Below are positions 17,174 through 24,100 of a stretch of DNA of 64,000 nucleotides, piece after piece. The notes beneath the pieces were generated by a model. It searched no databases and had not been told where the DNA came from. It saw only the letters and a list, made by a program, of their open reading frames with translations. The position numbers and the translations under genes were made by a program. The stretch lies in the NCBI GenBank assembly GCA_958443615.1, contig CAUCLI010000007.1:1-64000 (forward strand). The letters run 5' to 3'. The DNA comes from an uncultured Collinsella sp. GTDB lineage: Bacteria; Actinomycetota; Coriobacteriia; Coriobacteriales; Coriobacteriaceae. Position 1 is the first letter of the stretch. Each line of letters opens with the position of its first letter.

Positions 17174-18124
17174 CTAGTCGTTCAGGCCGGCCTCGTCGAC
17201 GATGGCCTTGAGGGCGGCCGCGGACTTCTGGAACTCGGCGTTCTCCTCCTCGGACAGGGAGACGGGCACGCGGGTCACCACGCCGTTGCGGCCGACGACG
17301 GTCGGCACGGAGATGCACAGGTCGTTCAGGCCGTATTCGCCCACCATGAGGCTGGAGACGGGCAGGACGCAATCCTCGTCGCGCATGATGGCGGTGCAGA
17401 TGCGGCGGACGGACATGGCGATGCCGTAGTAGGTGGCGCGCTTTTTCTCGATGATCTCGTAGGCGCTGTTCTTCACCTCGTCGGCGATGCGGCGCTCGGA
17501 CTCCTCGTGGTTGTAGTGGCCGTGCAGCTCGCAGTAGGTGGACAGCGGCACGCCGGCGACCGTGGCGCTGGACCACGCGGCGACCTCGGAGTCGCCGTGC
17601 TCGCCCACGATGTAGGCATGGACGTCGCGCGGGTCGACGTCGAGGTGCTCGCCGAGCATGTACTTGAGGCGGGCGGTGTCCAGCACGGTGCCGGAGCCGA
17701 TGACCTGGCCCTCGGGCAGGCCGCTCATCTTGATGGCGGCGTAGGTGAGCACGTCGACCGGGTTGGAGACGATGAGCAGGATGCCGTTGAAGCCGCTCTC
17801 GCGGATCTGCGGGATGATGCTGCCGAAGATGGAGATGTTCTTGTTGACGAGGTCGAGGCGGGTCTCGCCGGGCTTCTGGGCGGCGCCGGCGGTGACCACG
17901 ATCACGGCGGCGTCGGAGACGTCGGAGTAATCGCCGGCGTAGATCTTCATCGGGTTGCCGAAGGACACGCCGTGGGCGATGTCGAGGGCCTCGCCCTCGG
18001 CGCGGGCGCGATCGACGTCGATCAGGACCATCTCGGAGAACAGGCCGCTCTGCATGAGCGCGAAGGCCGAGGAGGAACCCACGAAACCGCAACCGACGAC
18101 GGCAACCTTGCGATCGTTCACCAT
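17174..18124 (-). CDS. ldh: L-lactate dehydrogenase
   Basis: A 316-residue NAD-dependent L-lactate dehydrogenase that reduces pyruvate to L-lactate and regenerates NAD+ in fermentation. VAVVGCGFVGSSSAFAL binds NAD; AGAAQKPGETRLDLV has the Gln that selects lactate over malate and the substrate-loop Arg; IGSGTVLDTARLK and YIVGEHGDSEV give the catalytic Asp, Arg and His. Two nearby ATGs exist (18133 and 18124). The ribosome-binding site AAAGGAA touches the first but is correctly spaced from the second, so 18124 was used; the length then matches the family. Its own promoter region lies before the aminotransferase stop. Confidence 0.93.
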   Translation of the reverse strand: MVNDRKVAVVGCGFVGSSSAFALMQSGLFSEMVLIDVDRARAEGEALDIAHGVSFGNPMKIYAGDYSDVSDAAVIVVTAGAAQKPGETRLDLVNKNISIFGSIIPQIRESGFNGILLIVSNPVDVLTYAAIKMSGLPEGQVIGSGTVLDTARLKYMLGEHLDVDPRDVHAYIVGEHGDSEVAAWSSATVAGVPLSTYCELHGHYNHEESERRIADEVKNSAYEIIEKKRATYYGIAMSVRRICTAIMRDEDCVLPVSSLMVGEYGLNDLCISVPTVVGRNGVVTRVPVSLSEEENAEFQKSAAALKAIVDEAGLND

Positions 18125-18228
18125 GTTTACCATTCCTTTCCCCCATCGCGTCGATGGGCGATACGATCTGACATCAACTGGCAGTCAACGGGATATTCGG
18201 CATCGTTCGCCGATTTATCCTTGTATTT

Positions 18229-18247
18229 GTTCGTGAACTCGATTATA
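18229..18247 (-). promoter_or_regulatory. Putative ldh -10 box and adjacent palindrome
   Basis: On the minus strand TATAAT (18242-18247) is followed at once by GTTCACGAAC (18229-18238), a GTTC-N2-GAAC palindrome placed where a repressor would block transcription. The implied leader to the ldh ATG is about 110 bases. The -35 is poor. Confidence 0.4.
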
Positions 18248-18265
18248 GAACAATAGCATTCAACG

Positions 18266-19432
18266 CTAGCCCACAATCCCCGCTTCTTCGATGGCGGCGA
18301 CGGCGCGCTCGAGGCCCTCGGGCGGCAAGACGAGCGCCATGCGGACGTATCCCTCGCCGTGCGGGCCGAAGCTCGCGCCGGGCGTGACGATAACGCCGGC
18401 CTTCTCCATGAGCTCCTCGCAAAACGCCATCGAGTCCATGCGACCCCCGGGCAGCTTCACCCACACGAACATCGATCCGTGCGCGTTGGGGCGCTCCCAA
18501 CCCAGGCGCTCGAGGCCGTCGCACAGGGCGTCGCGGCGCTGCTGGTACTTGAGGCGCTGCTCCTCGACCGCCTCCAGCGGGCCCTCGAGCGCGGCAATGG
18601 CGGCTTTTTGGATGGGCAGGAACATGCCGAAATCGATCTGACTGCGGAGCTTGGCGAACGCCGCGACCACATCCGGGCGGCCGACGATGAAGCCGATGCG
18701 GGCGCCCGTGACGTTGAAGGACTTTGAGAGGGAGAAGAACTCGACGCCGACCTCGAGCGCTCCGGGATGCGCGAGGAACGTGCCGCCGGCGGGGCCGTCG
18801 AAGACGATGTCGGAATACGCGTTGTCGTGGACGATCAGCAGGTCGTGCTCGCGCGCGAACGCGATGATCTCGTCGTAGAGGGCGTCGTTGCCCACGGAAC
18901 CCACGGGGTTGGCCGGCAGGGACACGATCATGTACTTGGCGCGGTCGGCGACCTGCGGGTCGATGCCCTTCACATACGGCAGGAAGTCATGCTCGGCGTC
19001 GAGCGGGTAGTACGCGAGCTCGGCGTCGGCGATCTTGGCGCCGGCCTCGAACACGGGATAGCACGGGTCGGGCACGAGAACGGTGTCGCCGGGGTTGAGC
19101 AGCGCCAATCCCAAATGGCCCACGCCCTCCTGGGTGCCGTTGCAGGAGGCGACCATGTCCGGCGTGATGCCCGCGACCCCGAAGCGGCGCTCGTAGTAAT
19201 CGCAGACCGCCTGCTTGAGCTCGGGCAGGTCGCGCAGGGAGTACTTCCACATCTGCGGGTCCTGCGCGGCGGAGGTCAGGGCATCCACGACATGCGGGTA
19301 CGGGGCGAAGTCGGGCGTGCCCACGGACAGGTTGTAGATGGTGCGACCCTGCTCCTCGAGGGCGACGCGACGAGCGTTCAGGGAGGAGAAGACCTCGGCG
19401 CCGAATCGGTCGAGGCGACTGGAGAACTGCAT
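18266..19432 (-). CDS. PLP-dependent class I aminotransferase (DapL/alanine-aminotransferase-like)
   Basis: A 388-residue fold-type I aminotransferase. YNLSVGTPDFAPYPHVVDAL opens the conserved part; SCNGTQEGVGHL holds the cofactor phosphate, and FFSLSKSFNVTGARIGFIVG contains the Lys that forms the Schiff base. SLPANPVGSVG is the usual Asn-Pro block. The pattern is close to LL-diaminopimelate aminotransferase-like proteins, but alanine or aromatic specificity cannot be excluded. AAAGGA precedes ATG 19432. It is upstream of ldh on the same strand, with 141 bases between the genes. No biosynthetic neighbour identifies the substrate. Confidence 0.85.
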   Translation of the reverse strand: MQFSSRLDRFGAEVFSSLNARRVALEEQGRTIYNLSVGTPDFAPYPHVVDALTSAAQDPQMWKYSLRDLPELKQAVCDYYERRFGVAGITPDMVASCNGTQEGVGHLGLALLNPGDTVLVPDPCYPVFEAGAKIADAELAYYPLDAEHDFLPYVKGIDPQVADRAKYMIVSLPANPVGSVGNDALYDEIIAFAREHDLLIVHDNAYSDIVFDGPAGGTFLAHPGALEVGVEFFSLSKSFNVTGARIGFIVGRPDVVAAFAKLRSQIDFGMFLPIQKAAIAALEGPLEAVEEQRLKYQQRRDALCDGLERLGWERPNAHGSMFVWVKLPGGRMDSMAFCEELMEKAGVIVTPGASFGPHGEGYVRMALVLPPEGLERAVAAIEEAGIVG

Positions 19433-19545
19433 GGGCGGGTCCTTTCTCACGGGGGGGCGCATGCGTGCGGCACGCGAGGCCGTGGGCCCCATCGCGGTGG
19501 TCATTGCTTCCATTATGCTCCCGTTCGCCGCGCGAATCGAAGTTC

Positions 19546-19659
19546 TGCCGCAGTTTTTGCGAGCAAGTCGATAATCGCCTCCAACTCGCACGACCCCAAC
19601 CAGGCATTTCATGAACGCGCAATCGTCCCCTACTCGCAGGACGGCGAAAAACTGCGGCA
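19546..19659. repeat. Intergenic inverted repeat, 13-bp arms
   Basis: TGCCGCAGTTTTT (19546-19558) and AAAAACTGCGGCA (19647-19659) are exact reverse complements about 88 bases apart in the 345-base gap between fruK and the aminotransferase. The spacing resembles the 25-bp pair at 20753-20893. The rest of the gap holds the fruK terminator (19720-19757) and a possible CATAAT -10 (19512-19517, minus strand). Confidence 0.75.
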
Positions 19660-19719
19660 AAACCTCCCGCCATGCCATGTCGGACGTGAGCGCGGCCTCA
19701 TCGCGCCCTCGGCAATCGA

Positions 19720-19757
19720 CAAACCGCCCTCGACCCCCTATCGGGCATCGAGGGCGG
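19720..19757 (-). terminator. Terminator of fruK
   Basis: CCGCCCTCGA (19724-19733) pairs with TCGAGGGCGG (19748-19757); on the minus strand the stem is followed by TTTGT. It lies about 20 bases after the fruK stop. Confidence 0.65.
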
Positions 19758-19777
19758 CGGCTTCGAATCGAACGGAA

Positions 19778-20710
19778 CTACTTGACCGGGCGGATGTCGA
19801 TGCCCTTCTCGTACTCCTCGACATGGGCGAAATCACCAAGACCCGCGCACTCGACCACATTGGCGCCCGTCGCCATGGAGCGGCGCAGGGCGTCCTCCAC
19901 GCGGTCGCGGTCGGAGAACCACACGGAGAGGAACGCGGCGAGCGAGGAATCGCCGGCGCACACCGTGGAGCGGACCTCGACGTCGAAGGTGCGGTTGGCG
20001 AACCAGAGGTGCTCGCCATTGGAGAAATACGCACCCGCGCCGCCGAGTGTGAGCAGCACGTTTTGCGCCCCGCGGGCATGGAGCTCGGCCATGGCCGCCG
20101 CGACGGACTCGTCGTCGCCGGCGACCACCTCGATACCGAAGATGTCGCGCAGCTCATCGTCGTTCGGCTTGATGAGCAACGGCTCGAGCTCGAGCAGCTC
20201 CGCGAGCTGGGGGCTGGAGATGTCGAGCACGAATCGCGAGCCCTTCGCCCGGACGCGCTCGATGGCGGTGCGCAGGAAGCCCTCGGAGGCGTTCGGCGGC
20301 AGCGAGCCGGAGATCACCAGGCAGTCGAGGTCGTCGAGGCCGTCGATGAGGTCGAACATGGCATCCTCGTCTGCGGCGGTGATCGCGGCGCCGGCGTTCA
20401 CCATGTTGTATTCGGTATCGGGGCCGGCATTCAGGAAGACGTTCACGCGCGTGATGCCCTCGGTCCAAACCGGCTTGACGTCGACGCCGAGCTCGCGCGC
20501 GCCCTCGACGATGTAGCGGCCCGAGAACCCAGCGAAGAAGCCGAGGATGGTCGTGTCGACACCGTAGTGGTCGAGGGTGAAGGAGACGTTCAGGCCCTTG
20601 CCGTTGGGGGTGTACACCGCGTCGAGCGTGCGCGTGACCGTGTTGGGCCGCAACCCGTCGCATGAGATGTTGTAGTCGATGGCCGGGTTGGGGGTGAGGG
20701 TGTAAATCAT
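19778..20710 (-). CDS. fruK: 1-phosphofructokinase (PfkB family)
   Basis: A 310-residue PfkB-family sugar kinase. MIYTLTPNPAIDYNI and the GGKGLNVS-like block PNGKGLNVSF are typical of FruK/LacC; the C-terminal signature reads TVCAGDSSLAAF, where the usual GAGDS is CAGDS but the catalytic Asp is kept. It phosphorylates fructose-1-phosphate, the product of the adjacent fructose PTS, to fructose-1,6-bisphosphate. AAAGGGA precedes ATG 20710. It lies downstream of fruA on the same strand, but a terminator and a 25-bp inverted repeat separate them. Tagatose-6-phosphate kinase is an alternative; the fruA neighbour argues for FruK. Confidence 0.88.
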   Translation of the reverse strand: MIYTLTPNPAIDYNISCDGLRPNTVTRTLDAVYTPNGKGLNVSFTLDHYGVDTTILGFFAGFSGRYIVEGARELGVDVKPVWTEGITRVNVFLNAGPDTEYNMVNAGAAITAADEDAMFDLIDGLDDLDCLVISGSLPPNASEGFLRTAIERVRAKGSRFVLDISSPQLAELLELEPLLIKPNDDELRDIFGIEVVAGDDESVAAAMAELHARGAQNVLLTLGGAGAYFSNGEHLWFANRTFDVEVRSTVCAGDSSLAAFLSVWFSDRDRVEDALRRSMATGANVVECAGLGDFAHVEEYEKGIDIRPVK

Positions 20711-20752
20711 AGATTTCCCTTTCTCGAAAGCTAAATCAACGGGCCTGGACAT

Positions 20753-20893
20753 GAAGTGTCGCCTCTGGCGAACGTTTGCCGTCAAATCCCAGCTATTCCA
20801 AAGCCGTATGGGAACGTTTTCCCAGGAAAGCGAACGGCGGGAATCGAAAGAGGCCCGAAAACGACCCAAAACGTTCGCCAGAGGCGACACTTC
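20753..20893. repeat. 25-bp perfect inverted repeat between fruA and fruK
   Basis: Arms at 20753-20777 and 20869-20893 are exact reverse complements (core CGCCTCTGGCGAACGTTT) separated by 91 bases. It lies in the fruK leader, upstream of its ribosome-binding site. Either a dispersed element or a regulatory structure. Confidence 0.9.
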
Positions 20894-20909
20894 CCCCGCA
20901 CCGACCCGC

Positions 20910-20950
20910 AAAAAGGGGCCGGCGCCGCGCATTCAAACGGCACCGGCCCT
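20910..20950 (-). terminator. Rho-independent terminator of fruA
   Basis: Read on the minus strand, GGGCCGGTGCC pairs with GGCGCCGGCCC and is followed by CTTTTT. It starts about 16 bases beyond the fruA stop. Confidence 0.85.
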
Positions 20951-20965
20951 ATAAATCCCCGCAGT

Positions 20966-22966
20966 TTACACAAGGCGCTCGTTGATGAGCTGGGCGACCT
21001 TGGCGGGATCGCCCTCGGCCTTGCACGCGTCACGGAAGGCCTCGTCGGTCAGGGCCGTGGCCACCTTGGACAGAATCTGCAGGTGGGCGGTTCCAGCCTC
21101 CGCCTCAGGGACGAGCAGCGCGATGGCGCAGGTCACAGGGGCGCCGTCCAGGGTCTCCCAGGAGGCGATGCCCTCGGGGGCCTTGAGGACCATCACCGAG
21201 GCGGCCTTGACCGCATCGGTCTTGGCGTGCGGGATGGCGAATCCGTCGACCATGCCCGTGGTGCCCTCCGCCTCGCGCTTGAGGAAGGCGGCGTACAGGG
21301 CGGCGGAATCATCGGCGATGCCCGCGGAGACGGCGCGCTCGGCGATGAAGCTCAGCGCGGCGTCGCGGCCCTCGACCTTCTGGTCGCAGAACACGTTGGA
21401 GGCCTTGACGAAGCCCTCCTCGGCAGCCTGCTCGGAGTCGATGGCTGCGGCCTCGGCCTTCTCGACCTCGACCTCGGCGGTCTTCTGGGCCTTCTTCCAC
21501 TCGTGCTTCTTGAAGGCGACGAAGAGGATGCCGCCGACGACCGTGCCGATGGCGATGGCGAGGACCCACATGGGGGCGTTCTCGACGACGGGCAGGACCA
21601 GGAAGCCACCGTGGGGCGCCGGGTCGTGGACACCGAACATGAGGCTCAGGATGGAGGCGATGGAGGAGCCGATCATCATGATGGGCATGACGGGCCAGAT
21701 GTTCTTGGTCATGAACGGGATGGCGCCCTCGGTGATGTGGGTGCAACCCAGGATGAAGTTCACGATGCCGGCGTCATGGTCCTCCTGGGAGAAGTACTTC
21801 TTGCCCACGACGACCGCGAAGGTGGTGATCAGCGGCGGGACGATGCACGCGGCGGAGACGGCGGCCATGAAGTTGGTGCCGAAGTTGTAGGTCTCGGTGC
21901 CCACGCCGGCGGCGAGCGCCTCGGTGAGCATGGCGGTGCCGGTGACGTAGGCGGCCTTGTTGACCGGGCCGCCCATGTCGACGGCGCACATGCAGCCGAT
22001 GGCCAAGCCGAGCACGATGGCGCCGGAGGCGGACAGGCCCTTGAGGAAGTCCATCATCGCGGTGTTGATCGCGGCCATCGGGCCGGAGATGCCGAGCATC
22101 ACGAGGCCGACGATGAGTGTGGAGAACAGCGGGTAGAGGAAGATCGCCTTGAGGCCGTTGAGGTTGGCCGGGAGCTTGGCGAAGGCCTTCTCGAGCAGCA
22201 GGATGACGTAGCCGGCGAGGAAGCCGCCGACGATGCCGCCGAGGAAGCCGAAGCCCACGCCGGAGCCGCCGGCGTCGATCATGCCGGTCGCGGCGTTGAC
22301 GGGCAGGCCCTGGATGGCGATCATGCCGGCGACGAAGCCGGGGACGAGCGCCGGGCGCTTGCCGATGGACTCGGCGATGTAGGCGGAGAGCACCGGGACC
22401 ATGAGATTCATGGCGACGCCGCCGATGATCTTGAGCATCGCGGCGAAGCTGTTGTAGTCGGCCGCGGTGGAATCGAAGGACGTGATGCCCCACAGGAAGG
22501 ACAGCGCGGTGAGCACGCCGCCGGCGACGACGAACACCAGCATGTGGGAGACGCCGTTCATGAGGTGCTTGTAGAGCTGATGGCCGAGGGACTCCTTCTC
22601 GACCTTGCCCTCGGCCACCTGGACGGCGGCGGCAAGGCTCGGGTCGGCCTTGGCGACCAGCGCGTCGTCGATCAGCTTGCCGGCCGCCTCGACGTCGATC
22701 GCGCGGGACACGCCCGTGGAGACCATGGGCTTGCCGGCGAAGCGCTCGGCCTGGACGTCCTTGTCGGCGGCGACCACGACGGCGCGGGCGCCGGCGATCT
22801 CTGCGGCGGTCAGCTCGTTCTCGACGCCGACCTGGCCGTGGGTCTCGACCTTGATGGTGAGGCCGCGCTCCGCGGCGGCCTTCTCGAGAGCCTCCTTCGC
22901 CATGAAGGTGTGGGCGATGCCCGTGGGGCAGCCCGTGGCAGCGATGATGTCGTACTTCTCTGCCAT
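20966..22966 (-). CDS. fruA: Fructose-specific PTS permease, EIIBCA
   Basis: A 666-residue three-domain PTS transporter. IIB comes first (residues 1-~100, ATGCPTGIAH with phosphocysteine Cys12). IIC follows (~130-480, about ten helices with GGPVNKAAYV and HITEGAIPF). IIA is at the C-terminus (~520-666, FAIPHAKTDAV with the phosphohistidine). It imports fructose as fructose-1-phosphate using phosphate from HPr. The start is ATG 22966 with GGGAGGG; an ATG at 22990 lies upstream of that site. fruK is next on the strand and an RpiR-type regulator is divergent, so the three form one fructose locus. Confidence 0.93.
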   Translation of the reverse strand: MAEKYDIIAATGCPTGIAHTFMAKEALEKAAAERGLTIKVETHGQVGVENELTAAEIAGARAVVVAADKDVQAERFAGKPMVSTGVSRAIDVEAAGKLIDDALVAKADPSLAAAVQVAEGKVEKESLGHQLYKHLMNGVSHMLVFVVAGGVLTALSFLWGITSFDSTAADYNSFAAMLKIIGGVAMNLMVPVLSAYIAESIGKRPALVPGFVAGMIAIQGLPVNAATGMIDAGGSGVGFGFLGGIVGGFLAGYVILLLEKAFAKLPANLNGLKAIFLYPLFSTLIVGLVMLGISGPMAAINTAMMDFLKGLSASGAIVLGLAIGCMCAVDMGGPVNKAAYVTGTAMLTEALAAGVGTETYNFGTNFMAAVSAACIVPPLITTFAVVVGKKYFSQEDHDAGIVNFILGCTHITEGAIPFMTKNIWPVMPIMMIGSSIASILSLMFGVHDPAPHGGFLVLPVVENAPMWVLAIAIGTVVGGILFVAFKKHEWKKAQKTAEVEVEKAEAAAIDSEQAAEEGFVKASNVFCDQKVEGRDAALSFIAERAVSAGIADDSAALYAAFLKREAEGTTGMVDGFAIPHAKTDAVKAASVMVLKAPEGIASWETLDGAPVTCAIALLVPEAEAGTAHLQILSKVATALTDEAFRDACKAEGDPAKVAQLINERLV

Positions 22967-23043
22967 ATTCCCTCCCTTATGTTCGTGCACCTTCCGGTGC
23001 CTGTTGACAGGGACAATCTATCACGCGGGCATTTGACGGCTTT

Positions 23044-23071
23044 CTTTCACGCATACATCTTTCCGTGAAAG
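23044..23071. promoter_or_regulatory. Inverted repeat operator candidate in the fruA-rpiR gap
   Basis: CTTTCACG (23044-23051) and CGTGAAAG (23064-23071) are exact reverse complements with a 12-base spacer, so the half-sites are two helical turns apart. It lies 78 bases upstream of the fruA start. Confidence 0.55.
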
Positions 23072-23118
23072 GTACTTTAACTCCGATGAACGGTATGAAA
23101 CTTCCATTCGCCCTATTC

Positions 23119-23139
23119 ATGATGAAAGAAACTCATCAT
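23119..23139. promoter_or_regulatory. Second palindrome in the fruA-rpiR gap
   Basis: ATGATGA-N7-TCATCAT, with 7-bp arms, 48 bases upstream of the rpiR start. It shares GAAAG with the first palindrome and may be a regulator or autoregulation site. Confidence 0.45.
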
Positions 23140-23186
23140 TAACCCATCATTGGGTATGCTTGATGGCATGAGACCGAGGAGGAACC

Positions 23187-24053
23187 ATGTCAAGCACCAA
23201 CGAACTGCCGAGCGCCCTGCCCCTCATCACGTCGTCGAGACCCTTCCTCGACAGCGAGCGGCGCATCGTCGACTTCATCCTGGCGAACACGGACCGCGCG
23301 CCCCAGATGACATCCGCCCAGCTCGCCCGCGCGAGCAGCACCTCCGAGGCCTCCGTCTCCCGATTCTGCAAGAAGCTCGGGTTCAAGAACTTCCGCTCGT
23401 TCCAGTTCTCCCTCGCCCGCGACTTGGCGGCGCGCGAGGGCGACGAGCTGGTGACGGGCGAGGTGTCCCTCGGCGACGTCGAGCAGTCGCTCGCCAACAT
23501 CAAGCACGCCAAGCAACGCGAGATCGAGGCCACGCTCGATGCGCTGGACCCCGACGCCCTGAGGCGCGTCGTGGGCCTGTTCCAACGCGCGGGGCTCGTC
23601 ATGTTCGCCGCCGTGGGCAACACCAACGCGGTCGCCATCGATGCCGCCATCAAGTTCGGCCAGCTCGGTATCCGCTCCGTGGCGAACACCATCACGGAGA
23701 GCTCGACCTCGCTCGCCCTCACCATGGGCGAGGGCGACGTGCTCGTGCTGATCTCGAACTCCGGCAAATCCCAACGACTCGAGCGCATCCTGCGCGCCGC
23801 CAAGCGCGGGGGCGCCACGGTGATCCTCATCTGCGGAAACACGACCGCGCCGCTCGCGCGCCTGTCGGACATCGTGCTGAGGACCGTGAACTTCGAGGCG
23901 CTGCTCACCACGGTCGACTTCACGTTCTCCAAGATCTCCGCGACGCTCATCATCGAGGTGATCTACAGCTTCCTGCTGTCCGTCATGCCCCATGCGCGCG
24001 ACGCCATCAGCGGCTACGAGGAGCTCATCCAACCCGACAAGGAGATGGAGTAG
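23187..24053 (+). CDS. MurR/RpiR-family transcriptional regulator
   Basis: A 288-residue repressor-type regulator. The N-terminal helix-turn-helix (about 20-80) contains APQMTSAQLARASSTSEASVSRFCKKLGF, ending in the KKLGFK block typical of RpiR proteins. A SIS sugar-phosphate-binding domain follows (about 125-265) with LISNSGKSQRLERI. It is transcribed away from fruA across a gap holding two palindromes, so it most likely senses fructose-1-phosphate or a related ester and controls fruA. A DeoR-type FruR, the usual partner in many bacteria, is absent here. Confidence 0.88.
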   Translation: MSSTNELPSALPLITSSRPFLDSERRIVDFILANTDRAPQMTSAQLARASSTSEASVSRFCKKLGFKNFRSFQFSLARDLAAREGDELVTGEVSLGDVEQSLANIKHAKQREIEATLDALDPDALRRVVGLFQRAGLVMFAAVGNTNAVAIDAAIKFGQLGIRSVANTITESSTSLALTMGEGDVLVLISNSGKSQRLERILRAAKRGGATVILICGNTTAPLARLSDIVLRTVNFEALLTTVDFTFSKISATLIIEVIYSFLLSVMPHARDAISGYEELIQPDKEME

Positions 24054-24100
24054 CAAGCCCCAAACAGCCCAACGAGGACGATTCTGGCGGACGCGGGCGG

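Noticed and set aside
20756..23068. Long plus-strand open frame of about 770 codons opposite fruA
   Set aside because: It mirrors fruA codon by codon and shows the Gly/Asp/His-rich make-up expected of a high-GC antisense shadow, with no ribosome-binding site or recognisable domain.
24054..24100. Search for a terminator between convergent rpiR and nadE
   Set aside because: Only 47 bases separate the stops and no stable stem followed by T residues was found.
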